The notes: a model not told the origin generated them from the letters alone. Counted from the first letter of the stretch, positions 22,105 to 31,234 are shown. The stretch is DNA of 64,000 nucleotides from JAABRB01 sp963735025 (GCA_963735025.1 CAVTJG010000009.1:1550001-1614000), one strand, 5' to 3'. A program made the numbers and translations.

Positions 22105-23490
22105 GTGAACCCAGAAGAGAAAATGCGTCAGGGAATGACGAGCATTATTCCGGGGCTTTGGGTTCTGCTGATCTGCCTATTCGTATTGCCGCTGGAGGCC
22201 CAGGCGGTGCCGGCATATGCCCGGCAGACCGGGCAATCGTGCGTCGCCTGCCACGCGGGCGGGCAGTTTCCGGAGCTTACGCCGTACGGACGGGCGTTCA
22301 AGCTTACCGGCTACACCTACGGGAGCCATACCATCCCGCTATCGGTCATGGCCACGGCGGGCTATCAAAGCATCCGGAACACCTCGACACCCGGCGCGGA
22401 CTCGAGCATGTTCCCGAAGAACAACAGCGGTGTGTTCCAGGGCGGGAGCCTTTTCCTGGCAGGCAAGATCACCGATTACCTCGGTGTGTTTGCCCAATGG
22501 AATTACGACAACTACGCGAGCCAGAACAGCGAGGGTCATTGGTCGGGCCACTCGGGCAGCGACAACATGGACATTCGAGCGGCCGATCGGCTGATCAGTC
22601 CGAAGACGGACCTGATCTACGGCGTCACCGTCAACAACAACCCGACTGTGCAGGACCCGTGGAACTCTACGCCCGCTTGGGCGTTCCCGTATCTGACGAG
22701 CGCGTTCATGGTTCCACAAACGCTGGAAGGGACGTTGATCGAGGGCGGGCTTGAGCAGCAGGCGGCGGGCATCGGGGCATACGCCTACTGGAACAAGACG
22801 TTGTACGCGGAACTGTCCGGATATCAGACCGCCAACGGTGCCTGGTCATTCATGAGCCAGGGAATCAACAACGCGGACCAGACCAAGCTGAAGAGCCTCA
22901 ACCCGTACTGGCGGATTGCCGCCACTCACGAATGGGGCCCCCACAACGCCATGATTGGCACGTACGGCATGGTCGCAAACCTCTACCCGGATGCGGAGAA
23001 TCCGACGGGTCCGACCGACCACTACCGCGATATCGGATTCGATGCGCAGTATCAGTACCTGCTCGATCCCCATGCGGTCACGGCTCAGGTGAATTACGTC
23101 AAGGAGAACATCACTTGGAATTCGAACGCGTTTCCCAACGGCGATGTCTCGAACCCGACTGACAACGTCACTTCTTTTCGCGCAAAGGGATCGTATTTCT
23201 ACCGGAACAAGTACGGCGGCAGCCTGCAGTACTTCAGTGTCTCCGGAAGCCAGGACGATGCCCACTATGGGACGCCAGACAATACGCCCGTGACGGGGAA
23301 CATCACCGGGTCACCCGGCACTCGCGGATGGGTCGCGGAGCTGGACTGGACGCCGATCCAGTACGTGCGCGTGGGAATGCAGTACTGGATGTACAACCGC
23401 TTCAATGGCGCGTCGAGCAACTACGACGGGAACGGCAGGAACGCTTCCGACAACAACACCCTGTTCATGTACGTTTGGGCTGTCTATTGA
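22105..23490 (+). CDS. Cyc2-like outer-membrane monohaem cytochrome-porin fusion
   Basis: 461 aa from a GTG start preceded by AAGGGGAG; an ATG at 22123 is the alternative. Signal peptide to about residue 34 (ending EAQA), then a short haem domain VPAYARQTGQSCVACHAGGQ with CVACH at 46-50, followed by GRAFKLTGYTYG and about 390 residues of alternating amphipathic strands rich in Tyr, Asn and Gly ending in aromatic VWAVY, typical of an outer-membrane beta-barrel. This one-haem-plus-porin layout and the ARQTG..C..CH signature are those of Cyc2-like proteins, some of which oxidise Fe(II) at the cell surface. Whether this branch does so is unknown. It is followed by a di-haem c4 cytochrome. Confidence 0.85.
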   Translation: MNPEEKMRQGMTSIIPGLWVLLICLFVLPLEAQAVPAYARQTGQSCVACHAGGQFPELTPYGRAFKLTGYTYGSHTIPLSVMATAGYQSIRNTSTPGADSSMFPKNNSGVFQGGSLFLAGKITDYLGVFAQWNYDNYASQNSEGHWSGHSGSDNMDIRAADRLISPKTDLIYGVTVNNNPTVQDPWNSTPAWAFPYLTSAFMVPQTLEGTLIEGGLEQQAAGIGAYAYWNKTLYAELSGYQTANGAWSFMSQGINNADQTKLKSLNPYWRIAATHEWGPHNAMIGTYGMVANLYPDAENPTGPTDHYRDIGFDAQYQYLLDPHAVTAQVNYVKENITWNSNAFPNGDVSNPTDNVTSFRAKGSYFYRNKYGGSLQYFSVSGSQDDAHYGTPDNTPVTGNITGSPGTRGWVAELDWTPIQYVRVGMQYWMYNRFNGASSNYDGNGRNASDNNTLFMYVWAVY

Positions 23491-23571
23491 GATGCGTGGA
23501 GCGTGCTTGCACGGAATGATTGCACATGCCGCATGCCGCGGAAGACGCATTGCGGTTCAGGGAGAGAAGAC

Positions 23572-24216
23572 ATGAAAGCCGTTCGCCTTACTCTGATCGT
23601 CGCGCTTGCTGTGGTGGGGTCGGCTTGCGCCACACAGGATCTCCGCTGGCCACATTTCGGGGCGGATCCGAAGACGCCGGGCAAGACCATTGCCATGAAC
23701 CTGTGCTCGGACTGCCACGGCCTCGAGGGGAACCCCGTGTCGCCGAACTTCCCGCGACTCGCGGGACAGCAGCAGGACTACCTCGTCAAGCAACTGAACG
23801 AGTTCCAGGCGCATCGCCGCGGCGATCCCCTCGGGTCGCAGTACATGTGGGGGCTGGCGCGCGATCTCACGCCCGAACAGGTGAAGCAGATTGCCGCCTA
23901 CTTCAGCGAGCAGAAGCCCACACCGGGAGTCGCCGGCGATCCGGCACTCGTGAGCGAAGGCAAACAGATTTTTCATCACGGCGTCGCGGACAAAGGCGTG
24001 CCGGCGTGTGCGACGTGCCATGGCGAAAGCGCGCAGGGCTCCGGCGAGACACCGCGCCTTGCCGATCAATGGGCGCATTACGTCGAGGCGCAGCTGGAGG
24101 TGTTTCACACCGAGCAGCGTCCGGCAGGCGTGGCGATGCATGCGATCGTGACGTCCCTCACGCCTCGGGATATCGAGGCCTTGGCGGCGTATCTCCAGGC
24201 GGGGGCGCCGGGGTAG
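23572..24216 (+). CDS. Di-haem cytochrome c4-type protein
   Basis: Periplasmic electron carrier, 214 aa from ATG 23572 (GGGAGAG upstream). An N-terminal hydrophobic export segment ends VGSACATQ; the Cys may make it a lipoprotein but the lipobox is poor. Two haem domains carry CSDCH (NLCSDCHGLEGNP) and CATCH (PACATCHGESAQG), with axial Met candidates in QYMWGLA and VAMHAIV. PRLAGQQQDYLVKQL and PRLADQWAHYVEAQL are the matching helices of the duplicated fold. It lies 81 nt downstream of the Cyc2-like gene and is the natural periplasmic partner for it. Confidence 0.9.
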   Translation: MKAVRLTLIVALAVVGSACATQDLRWPHFGADPKTPGKTIAMNLCSDCHGLEGNPVSPNFPRLAGQQQDYLVKQLNEFQAHRRGDPLGSQYMWGLARDLTPEQVKQIAAYFSEQKPTPGVAGDPALVSEGKQIFHHGVADKGVPACATCHGESAQGSGETPRLADQWAHYVEAQLEVFHTEQRPAGVAMHAIVTSLTPRDIEALAAYLQAGAPG

Positions 24217-24313
24217 CCGCAGCTGCCAAGGGAGCGAGAATCATCGGTTCGACGTCGGAGCTCCCGCGAAGCCGATTCTCGGACGCGGATCCGAAGAGCA
24301 CGGCGGTCGTGTC

Positions 24314-25390
24314 CTAGCGGCTCCGGTACTTTGCGACGGCGCCGCGCGCGAGTGCGACACCATGCCCGGGACGCTCGGGGATGAGGAAGTGCCCATCGCG
24401 CAACTTTGGCATTTCTTCGAAAAGGTCCGGCGGCACCCAGTCGATGAATTCCACCAGGAAGCCGTTTGACAGAGCGCCGACGACGTGCAGCGAGAGCTCG
24501 TGCACGACGTGCGGCGAGAGGGCCACCCCGTGCGCGGCGGCAAGGTGTCCGATCTTGAGGGTCTCGGTGAAGCCGAGCGACCGGCACAGATCGGGCATGA
24601 GGTAGCGCGCGGCGCCGCGCTCGATCAGGTCGCGGAATTCCCAGCGCGTGTAGTGGTTCTCTCCGGTAGCGACCGGGATCCTGATCGCGTGGGCCACTTC
24701 GGCGCAAGAAGCGTTGTCGTCGGCGGGCACCGGCTCCTCGTACCAGACGAGGTCGAGGTCTTCGAGCATCGCGGCCTGGCGGAGATTTCCCTGGACGTTG
24801 AGCCGCTGGTTGACGTCGACCATCATGCGCACGCGCCCGCCGAGCGCGCGCTGCACGGCCGCAACGCGCTTGCGGTTTTCCCGCGGGTCGGGATCATGGA
24901 TCTTCATCTTGTAGTAGCGGCAGCCGAGCTCGGCGTACTTCTCGGCCTCCGCGATGAGCTCGGCCTCGCTGTACTTCGACCAGCCGCCGCTGCCGTAAGC
25001 GGGAATGCGATTGGTCACCGCGCCCCAGAGCTTGTACAGCGGCAGCCCGGCCGCTTTGCCCGCGATGTCCCAGAGGCCGATGTCGAGTGCCGCGATCGCG
25101 TAAGCGGCCACGCCCTGCTTTCTGATCCCCTGATCGGCGCGGAACATCTTGTCCCAGAGGCGTCCCACGAAGAGCGAATCATCGCCCAGCAGCACCGGCT
25201 TCAGCCGCTCGACGTAGGCGAGCACGGCTTCCGCGCCGCCTCCGCCGAACACGAGGCTGTAGCCGAGACCCTTCACGCCGTCGTCGGTCGCGATCTCCGC
25301 AACGACGAGCTTCTGCTCCGGATACTGCGACGCCATCGGCTGCGGCGTCGGGACGGTGAGGATGAAGGTGTCGACCGTGCTGATCTTCAT
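24314..25390 (-). CDS. Mandelate racemase/muconate-lactonizing (enolase superfamily) protein
   Basis: 358-aa enolase-superfamily enzyme. The catalytic set of the mandelate racemase subgroup is complete: Lys161 and Lys163 (KMKIH), metal ligands Asp192 (VDVNQ), Glu218 (WYEEP) and Glu244 (TGENHY), and His294 (LSPHVVHE). The N-terminal capping domain begins MKISTVDTFILTVP. Such enzymes dehydrate or racemise acid sugars or other carboxylates; with the sugar-acid dehydratase at 8.3 kb and the TRAP transporter at 27.4 kb, an acid-sugar role is plausible. Convergent with the cytochrome c4 gene. Confidence 0.88.
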   Translation of the reverse strand: MKISTVDTFILTVPTPQPMASQYPEQKLVVAEIATDDGVKGLGYSLVFGGGGAEAVLAYVERLKPVLLGDDSLFVGRLWDKMFRADQGIRKQGVAAYAIAALDIGLWDIAGKAAGLPLYKLWGAVTNRIPAYGSGGWSKYSEAELIAEAEKYAELGCRYYKMKIHDPDPRENRKRVAAVQRALGGRVRMMVDVNQRLNVQGNLRQAAMLEDLDLVWYEEPVPADDNASCAEVAHAIRIPVATGENHYTRWEFRDLIERGAARYLMPDLCRSLGFTETLKIGHLAAAHGVALSPHVVHELSLHVVGALSNGFLVEFIDWVPPDLFEEMPKLRDGHFLIPERPGHGVALARGAVAKYRSR

Positions 25391-25440
25391 TGCGTCTCGA
25401 TCCTAACACCGGCGTGGAGAACGCAATGCGGCGTGAAACG

Positions 25441-25470
25441 AAAAAGGGGCCTCGCGGCCCCTTTGTTCGT
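25441..25470 (-). terminator. Intrinsic terminator after the GlcG-like gene
   Basis: Stem AGGGGCC / GGCCCCT with loop TCGC; on the minus strand it is followed by TTTTT. The right flank TTTGTTCGTTCG resembles that of the repeat B/C elements. Confidence 0.75.
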
Positions 25471-25483
25471 TCGCCGCCCTGGT

Positions 25484-25974
25484 TCACTTGAGCGCGGCGA
25501 TTCCTGCTTCCGCCGACTGGACATCCTGCGCGCCGGAGCCGCCCGAGACGCCCAAGGCGCCGACCACCTTGCCGTCCATCACGATCGGAAGTCCGCCTTG
25601 TAGCACCACTGCGCCTTCCAGGCCGAGCAGATAAGTGAATTCGGACCCCTTCGCCACTAAGTCCTGAAACACCTTGGTCGGCCGCCGGAACAACGCCGCC
25701 GAGCGCGACTTGCCGATCGCAACGTTGATGCTTCCGGTCTGGGTGTTGTCCATCCGCTCGAAGTAGACGAGATTGCCCGCCGTATCGGTGACCGCGACGG
25801 CCATGGACCAGTTGTTCTTGCGGGCTTCCGCAATCGTTGCCGCGGCGGCCTTCTTCGCGACATCCACCGAGATGTTCATGCCGTAGGGCGGCGGTCCTTG
25901 CTGTGCCAACGGCCCGACGAGATCACGGCCATCGACGCAACCAGCGCAATTCCTACGATAGTTTTCAATGACAT
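25484..25974 (-). pseudogene. GlcG/HbpS-family (DUF336) protein, frameshift at signal peptide junction
   Basis: The conserved domain (PPYGMNISVDVAKKAAAATI to the end at 25484) is a complete GlcG/HbpS-like fold with NWSMAVAVTDTAGNLVYFERMD and GGLPIVMDGKVVGALGVSGG. Just upstream, a second frame starting at ATG 25972-25974 with a strong AAGGAGAAG site encodes MSLKTIVGIALVASMAVISS, an obvious signal peptide. It must shift by one base near 25913-25918 (the GTCGGGCC run) to read GPLAQQGPPPYG. I therefore infer one exported protein of about 163 aa. Function in this family is poorly defined (haem binding or glycolate-linked). Confidence 0.8.
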
Positions 25975-26236
25975 CGTTTCTTCTCCTTTGGATTACGATT
26001 TGTAGTGTGCGACCTGCCCGAGAGCAGCGCCGGCGCCAGACACCATCTGGTAAACGCGCGAAAGAGGCAGGATTGTTCCCGCGCACCTTCCTGTCCATGC
26101 CGCCCGGGCGCGAACGGTATCACCATTTACCGGATTGGATCTCGCGCGCCGGAAAGCGACGCCGGGAGTACGGGTGCTGGAAAGCCCCGTGGGCATTCGA
26201 CTTCGGCGCCGGGATTCGCGACAATCGCGCAGAACC

Positions 26237-27217
26237 ATGCCCACCAAGCGACCGACCCGCCGCCGCACGAGCCTCGCCCCTCGCAAGGAAAAGCGCGGGC
26301 TCGGTGCCGCAGAAATCGCGCTCGCGCCGGACGCGCCCGAGGTCGCAGAGCTCAGCGCTGAGGTGCGCGCGGCCGGGGGCGCACCAATCGGCGCCTATCG
26401 CGAGCCGCTTTCCGGCCGCCCGCTGCTGCTCGCGGCACTGCCCGTCGCGGCCGTGCAGCCGACGCCGTTCCAGCGCGATCTATCGCCCACGCACACGAAG
26501 CGCCTCAGCCAGAAGATCGACGAGGCCGGCGCGTTCCTCGATCCGATCATCGTCGTGCGCGGCGAGGACGGCCAGCTCTGGACGCCGAACGGCCGGCACC
26601 GCCTGGCGGCCGCAAAGGTGCTGGGGCTCAAGCAGATCTCCGCACTCGTGTCGCCTGACGAGCAGCTTGCGTTCCGGATCCTCGCACTCAACACCGAGAA
26701 GGCGCACAACCTCAAGGACCGGAGCCTCGAGGTCATCCGCATGGCCCGCAGTCTCGCCAAGCGCCAGCCGCGTGCCCGCGAGAGCGATTTCACCGCGCAG
26801 TTCGAGGCCCCCGAGTTCCTCACGCTCGGACTGCTTTACGTGGACGATGCACGGTTCGCGGGCGGGGCCTACGGGCCGTTCCTGAAGAAGGTCGATCGAT
26901 TCTCCGAGCGCGCGCTGCCCGTGTCGCTGCGCGAGCGCGAAGGCTACGCGGCGCGCCTGCGCGGCATCGATGGAGACGTGCGCAAGATCGTGAAGACGCT
27001 CGAGGCGCGCGGATTCAAGTCGCCCTACCTGCGCACCTTTGTCGTCGCGCGGATCAATCCGGTCCGCTTCCACCGCACCAAGCCCGGCGACAGGAAGCCC
27101 CCGATGCCGATTGCCGAAGCACTCACCCGCATGTCCGCGGCCGCGAAGCGCTTCGACGCGAAGAGTGTCAAGCAGGCCGATCTCGCGCTGATCGCCGCGG
27201 TCGCCACCGATAGCTGA
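26237..27217 (+). CDS. Orphan ParB/RepB nuclease-domain protein
   Basis: 326 aa. A lysine/arginine-rich N-terminus is followed by a ParB-like domain at about residues 60-160: PVAAVQPTPFQRDLS, the SQKIDEAGAFLDPIIVV strand-helix, and the box II motif TPNGRHRLAAAKVLG. The helical C-terminal half (VRKIVKTLEARGFKSPYLRTFVVARINP) is specific to a stand-alone family. No parA, parS-like palindrome or replication gene is nearby, so a segregation role is unlikely. It might be a transcription factor or CTP-dependent DNA-binding protein, but this is inference. Confidence 0.8.
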   Translation: MPTKRPTRRRTSLAPRKEKRGLGAAEIALAPDAPEVAELSAEVRAAGGAPIGAYREPLSGRPLLLAALPVAAVQPTPFQRDLSPTHTKRLSQKIDEAGAFLDPIIVVRGEDGQLWTPNGRHRLAAAKVLGLKQISALVSPDEQLAFRILALNTEKAHNLKDRSLEVIRMARSLAKRQPRARESDFTAQFEAPEFLTLGLLYVDDARFAGGAYGPFLKKVDRFSERALPVSLREREGYAARLRGIDGDVRKIVKTLEARGFKSPYLRTFVVARINPVRFHRTKPGDRKPPMPIAEALTRMSAAAKRFDAKSVKQADLALIAAVATDS

Positions 27218-27434
27218 CGCAAAGCGGCGGCGAGGGGCTTCGCCTGCCGCCGCCGCTAATCCGATGCGCCCGGTCAACCGGCGCGCGATCGCGTATGCGT
27301 GCAGTCCGCAACGATGACCGTTGGTCGTGAAGATGGAAGCGCGGCGTTCCGTCGAATTACGCTTGCGGTGCTATGCTTGCCTCGCCCGATCGGAGCCTGT
27401 TGTCACAATGGCTCGCACTGGAGGAGGAGAAGAA

Positions 27435-28481
27435 ATGAGACACATCGGAGCAAAGCTGTTCCTGGCCGCTGCGACGCTTGCGGCGATGGGCCTCGTGCCC
27501 CGGATCGCGGCCGCCCAGACGATCCTGTACAACTGCTTCTATCCGCCCCAGCACTACGCCTGTCGCGTGATGCTGCGCGACTGGAACAAGGAGATCGAGA
27601 AGGCGACCGGGGGCCGGGTGAAGTTCAACATCCCGCCCAAGAGTCTCGCTGCGCCGTCGGACCAGTACGATGGCGTGGTGAACGGCGTGATGGACGGCGC
27701 CGTGCAGTTCAATCAGTTCATCGCGAACAAGGTCACCGGCATCCAGGTCGGCCAGCTGCCGTTCGTCGGCACGGAAAGCGCCGAGGTGGGCAGCGTCGCC
27801 CTGTGGCGGACCTACGAGAAGTTCTTCGCGGACAAGAACGAATACGCCCCGGTGAAGCTGCTCGCCGTCTACGCGCTGAACGGCGGCGATTTCTTCTCCA
27901 TGAACGATCAGCCCATCCGGTCGATCGACGACATCAAGAACCGCAAGATGTGGGCGCTGCCGGGCGTGGCTGCCAACATCATCAAGGGGACGGGCTCCGC
28001 CGTGGTCGCCGGCCCGGCGGTGCAGATGCTGGAGATCATCTCGAAGGGCGTCGTCGACGGCTACGTGGGCGTGGCGTTCTCCTCGGTGGAGCAGTTCAAG
28101 CTGACCGATTACACCAAGTCGGCGACCGTCTTCGAGAGCAAGATCTTCACGCCAACCTTCTCGTTCTTCATCCACGAGAAGAAGTGGAACGAGATCTCCG
28201 AGGCGGACCGCAAGGCGATCGTTGCGCTGAGCGGCGAGAAGATCTCGCGCCATTTCGGCCAGATTGCCGACGGCGTTCAGAAGAAGGCCCGCGACAAGCT
28301 GGTGAAGGGCGGCCTCAAGATCGTCGCGGGGGAAGACGCGACGCTGCGCCAGCTCGAGGCGATCGGCCAGCCCATGATCGACGAGTGGCTGAAGAAGGTC
28401 GCGGCCATGGGTATCGACGGCAAGGCGGCGATCGCCTACTACAAGGGCGTCATCGCCGAAGAGAAGGCCAAGCGCAAGTAG
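27435..28481 (+). CDS. dctP: TRAP transporter substrate-binding protein DctP
   Basis: Periplasmic binding protein, 348 aa from ATG 27435 with GGAGGAGAAGAA directly upstream. A signal peptide ends RIAAAQ. DctP signatures are NKEIEKATGGRVKFNIPP and WALPGVAANIIKGTGSAVV, followed by the region GVVDGYVGVAFSSVEQFKLTDYTK. The conserved carboxylate-binding arginine expected near KNRKMWALPG is replaced by the KMWALP context, so the ligand may differ from a simple dicarboxylate. First gene of a complete dctP-dctQ-dctM operon. Confidence 0.93.
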   Translation: MRHIGAKLFLAAATLAAMGLVPRIAAAQTILYNCFYPPQHYACRVMLRDWNKEIEKATGGRVKFNIPPKSLAAPSDQYDGVVNGVMDGAVQFNQFIANKVTGIQVGQLPFVGTESAEVGSVALWRTYEKFFADKNEYAPVKLLAVYALNGGDFFSMNDQPIRSIDDIKNRKMWALPGVAANIIKGTGSAVVAGPAVQMLEIISKGVVDGYVGVAFSSVEQFKLTDYTKSATVFESKIFTPTFSFFIHEKKWNEISEADRKAIVALSGEKISRHFGQIADGVQKKARDKLVKGGLKIVAGEDATLRQLEAIGQPMIDEWLKKVAAMGIDGKAAIAYYKGVIAEEKAKRK

Positions 28482-28553
28482 CGATCCCCGGTCGCGCGAT
28501 ACGCCGGAATCTGGCGCTTCGCGGGGCCGGTTGCCGGAACGGGCGGCCCCACA

Positions 28554-29051
28554 ATGCTGCAGAGAATCGAAGCGATTGCGTCGCGCACCCTCGGGGTGAT
28601 CGCCGCGGCGGCGCTTTTCGCGATGATGCTGCTGACCTTCATCGACGTCATAGGCCGCTACGGTTTTCACAGTTCGATCTTCGGCACGGCCGAGATCGTC
28701 GAATTCCTCATGATGGTCACGGTCTTCGCCGGTCTCGCGTTCATCACGGCGAAGAACGAGCACATCACCGTCACGCTGCTGGAGCCGCTCGTCGTCCGCC
28801 GGTTCGCGGTCCCGCAGCGCTGGATGTCGATCGCGATCTCGGTAGGCTGCACGCTGCTCATCGCCTGGCAGATGTTCGAGCACGCCGTCGACCTCTTCAG
28901 GAGCGGGAAGCGCACGGCGGTGCTCGATCTTCCCCAGTGGACGCTGCCGATGGCGGCGGCGCTGCTGTCGCTGGTCGGATTCGGCCTGCTGGTCGGGGCG
29001 GTCGTACGCACGCGTGGCCGGCTCGGCGCCACGGTCATCCAGTCGGATTGA
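28554..29051 (+). CDS. dctQ: TRAP transporter small permease DctQ
   Basis: Four-helix membrane subunit, 165 aa, with the DctQ pattern MLLTFIDVIGRYGF and the FGTAEIVEFLMMVTVFAGLAF helix followed by AKNEHITVTLL. It bridges DctP and DctM. It lies 72 nt after dctP and 9 nt before dctM. Confidence 0.93.
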   Translation: MLQRIEAIASRTLGVIAAAALFAMMLLTFIDVIGRYGFHSSIFGTAEIVEFLMMVTVFAGLAFITAKNEHITVTLLEPLVVRRFAVPQRWMSIAISVGCTLLIAWQMFEHAVDLFRSGKRTAVLDLPQWTLPMAAALLSLVGFGLLVGAVVRTRGRLGATVIQSD

Positions 29052-29060
29052 GCGTCGCCG

Positions 29061-30362
29061 ATGACCATCGCGCTGATCGGCTTTGCGGGCCTGCTGTTCC
29101 TCTGCTTTCTCGGGTTCCCGCTCGGATTTTCGACGCTCATCGCCGGGGTGGTCGGGTTCGCGTACATGCGGAACTGGGACTGGCATGCCTCGGTCACGAT
29201 GATGTCGCAGCAGATCGTCGAGACGGGCGCGAATTACGGCCTGTCGGTGATCCCGCTCTTCCTGCTGATGGGCGTGTTCATCCATCGCGCGAACATTTCG
29301 GAGGATCTCTTCGAGGCCTCGAACGCGCTGCTCGGCAGGTTCCGTGGCGGCCTCGCGCAGGCGACGGTGCTCGCGTGTGCCGGATTCTCCGCGGTTTCGG
29401 GCTCCTCGCTTGCCACCGCGGCGACGATGACCAAGGTGGCGATGCCGCACATGCGGCGCTACAAGTACGACGACGCACTCTCCTCCGGCGTGATCGCCGC
29501 CGGCGGCACGCTTGGCATCATGATTCCGCCCTCCGTCCCGCTCGTGATCTACGGTCTCGTGGCCGAGCAGGACATCGGCAAGCTCTTCATCGCCGGGGTC
29601 GCTCCGGGGATCCTGCTGGTTGCGCTCTACATGGCGGCGGTGGCCGCGGTCGTTTGGTTCCGCCCGGCGATGGGGCCTGCCGGTGCAGCGGTGCCGCGCG
29701 CGGCACGATACCGGGCCTATGGCAACGTGTGGCCGGTGCTCGTGCTGTTCGCACTGGTGCTGGGCGGCATCTACTTCGGCGTCTTCACGCCGACCGAGGC
29801 CTCGGGCATCGGCGCGACCGGGGCGGCCGCTTTCGCCTGGTGGCGCGGTCGCCTGCGCACGTTGCGGCAGCTCTACGAATCGCTGCTCGAAGCCTGCCGG
29901 ACGACCGCGGCGCTCTTCATCGTGATCTTCGGCGCGCAGGTCTTCGCCAACTTCATCAATCTCTCGGGGCTCCCCGGCGCGCTCGTGGACCTGGTCGAGA
30001 GCTTCGAGCTCTCCGCCGTCGGAACCGTTTTCGCCGTCAGCATCATCTGCATCGTCATGGGAATGATCTTCGAGGCCATCGGCATCCTGCTGCTCTTCGT
30101 GCCGGTCTTCCTGCCGACCCTGATCATCATGGACGTCGACCTGATCTGGTTCGGAATCGTGATGGTGATCGTGGTCGAGCTGGGGCTGATCACTCCGCCG
30201 ATCGGCATGAACGTCTTCACCGTTCGGGCGATGATGCCGGATATCCAGCTCACGCGAATCTTCCGCGGGGTGACGCCTTTCGTGGTCGCGGATCTGGTGG
30301 CACTTGCCCTGCTGTTCGCGTTGCCGGTGATCGCGACCGGGCTGGTGGACATCAAGTGGTGA
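29061..30362 (+). CDS. dctM: TRAP transporter large permease DctM
   Basis: Sodium-driven large permease, 433 aa with about twelve hydrophobic segments. Family motifs visible are GLSVIPLFLLMGVF, GGLAQATVLACAGFSAVSGSS, GTLGIMIPPSVPLVIYG, GVFTPTEASGIGATGA and ITPPIGMNVF. Ends the operon; a doublet of palindromic repeats follows and may end transcription. Confidence 0.95.
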   Translation: MTIALIGFAGLLFLCFLGFPLGFSTLIAGVVGFAYMRNWDWHASVTMMSQQIVETGANYGLSVIPLFLLMGVFIHRANISEDLFEASNALLGRFRGGLAQATVLACAGFSAVSGSSLATAATMTKVAMPHMRRYKYDDALSSGVIAAGGTLGIMIPPSVPLVIYGLVAEQDIGKLFIAGVAPGILLVALYMAAVAAVVWFRPAMGPAGAAVPRAARYRAYGNVWPVLVLFALVLGGIYFGVFTPTEASGIGATGAAAFAWWRGRLRTLRQLYESLLEACRTTAALFIVIFGAQVFANFINLSGLPGALVDLVESFELSAVGTVFAVSIICIVMGMIFEAIGILLLFVPVFLPTLIIMDVDLIWFGIVMVIVVELGLITPPIGMNVFTVRAMMPDIQLTRIFRGVTPFVVADLVALALLFALPVIATGLVDIKW

Positions 30363-30390
30363 GCGCGCCAGCCAGGGAAGATCTGAATTA

Positions 30391-30466
30391 GTCATCCTCG
30401 CGTAAGCAGGGATCCAGCAATCGTCCGAAAGGGCTCAGTCTGGATTCCCGCGTGCGCGGGAATGAC
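30391..30466. repeat. Inverted doublet of GTCATTCCCGCG-type REP elements
   Basis: A diverged copy at 30391-30417 (GTCATCCTCGCG..GGATCCAG) and an inverted, well-preserved copy at 30440-30466 (CTGGATTCCCGCG..GGGAATGAC). It lies in the convergent gap between dctM and lrgB. Confidence 0.8.
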
Positions 30467-30502
30467 GAACCTCTGCAGAGCTTCCCTAAGCGCGACAACG
30501 AC

Positions 30503-31234
30503 TCATAGCGATCGCCAGCCGGCGCCCCAGACCAGCAACGGGAAGAGCACCGACGTCGCCAGTCCGTTGAGACCCATTGCGAGCCCTGCAAAGGCGCCTG
30601 CTTCCTCGCTCACCTGAAAGGCGCGCGCCGTCCCGATTCCATGTGCCGCCAGTCCGACGGAAAATCCCCGTACGCTGTGTTCCCGGATATGCAGGGCGTC
30701 GAGCACGTATTTGGCCATCACCGCGCCGAGTATTCCGGTGGAAACCACCAGCACGGCGGTGAGGGAAGGCAACCCGCCGAGTTTTTCCGAGATGCCCATC
30801 GCAATGGGCGTGGTGACGGACTTCGGCGCGATCGAGACCAGGGTCGTCGCATCCGCGCCGAGCAGCCAGGCGATGCCGACCGCCGAAGCGATCGCGGTCG
30901 CCGACCCGACGAAGAGCGCGCCGGCAAGCGGCAGCCAGGCGGCCTTCAGCTTGTCGAGCTGCGCGTAGAGCGGAATCGCGAGCGCGACCGTCGCCGGCCC
31001 GAGCAGGAAGTGCACGAACTGCGCGCCGTCGAAGTAAGTCTGGTAAGGCGTGCCGGTGAGCTTGAGTAGCGTCACCAGGACGGCGATCGCGACCGCAACC
31101 GGGTTGAGAAGCGGATGGAAATTTGCACGCCTGTAGATCCAGAACGCGCCCTGGTAGGCGACTAGCGTGATCGTGAGGCCGAGCAGCGGCGAAGCCGAAA
31201 GATAGACCCAGACGTCGGCGAGTTTCGGCGTCAT
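30503..31234 (-). CDS. lrgB: LrgB/CidB family membrane protein
   Basis: 243-aa polytopic membrane protein. LrgB signatures are FVHFLLGPATVALAIPLY, SIAPKSVTTPIAMGISEKLGG, HGIGTARAFQVSEEAGAFAGLAMGLNG. With LrgA it is thought to modulate murein hydrolase activity or export small metabolites such as pyruvate or glycolate. Its ATG overlaps the lrgA stop by 4 nt (31231-31234); an upstream in-frame start at 31342 would overlap lrgA extensively and is rejected. Confidence 0.92.
   Translation of the reverse strand: MTPKLADVWVYLSASPLLGLTITLVAYQGAFWIYRRANFHPLLNPVAVAIAVLVTLLKLTGTPYQTYFDGAQFVHFLLGPATVALAIPLYAQLDKLKAAWLPLAGALFVGSATAIASAVGIAWLLGADATTLVSIAPKSVTTPIAMGISEKLGGLPSLTAVLVVSTGILGAVMAKYVLDALHIREHSVRGFSVGLAAHGIGTARAFQVSEEAGAFAGLAMGLNGLATSVLFPLLVWGAGWRSL

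Noticed and set aside
22105..23490. Calling the haem-porin a proven iron oxidase (Cyc2)
   Set aside because: Only the architecture and the haem signature match; Cyc2-like proteins occur in many organisms not known to oxidise iron.
27357..30395. A 1012-codon open frame antisense to the TRAP operon
   Set aside because: It is low-complexity, rich in Arg, Asp, His and Glu as expected for the complement of high-GC codons, has no recognisable domain, and covers three clear transporter genes.
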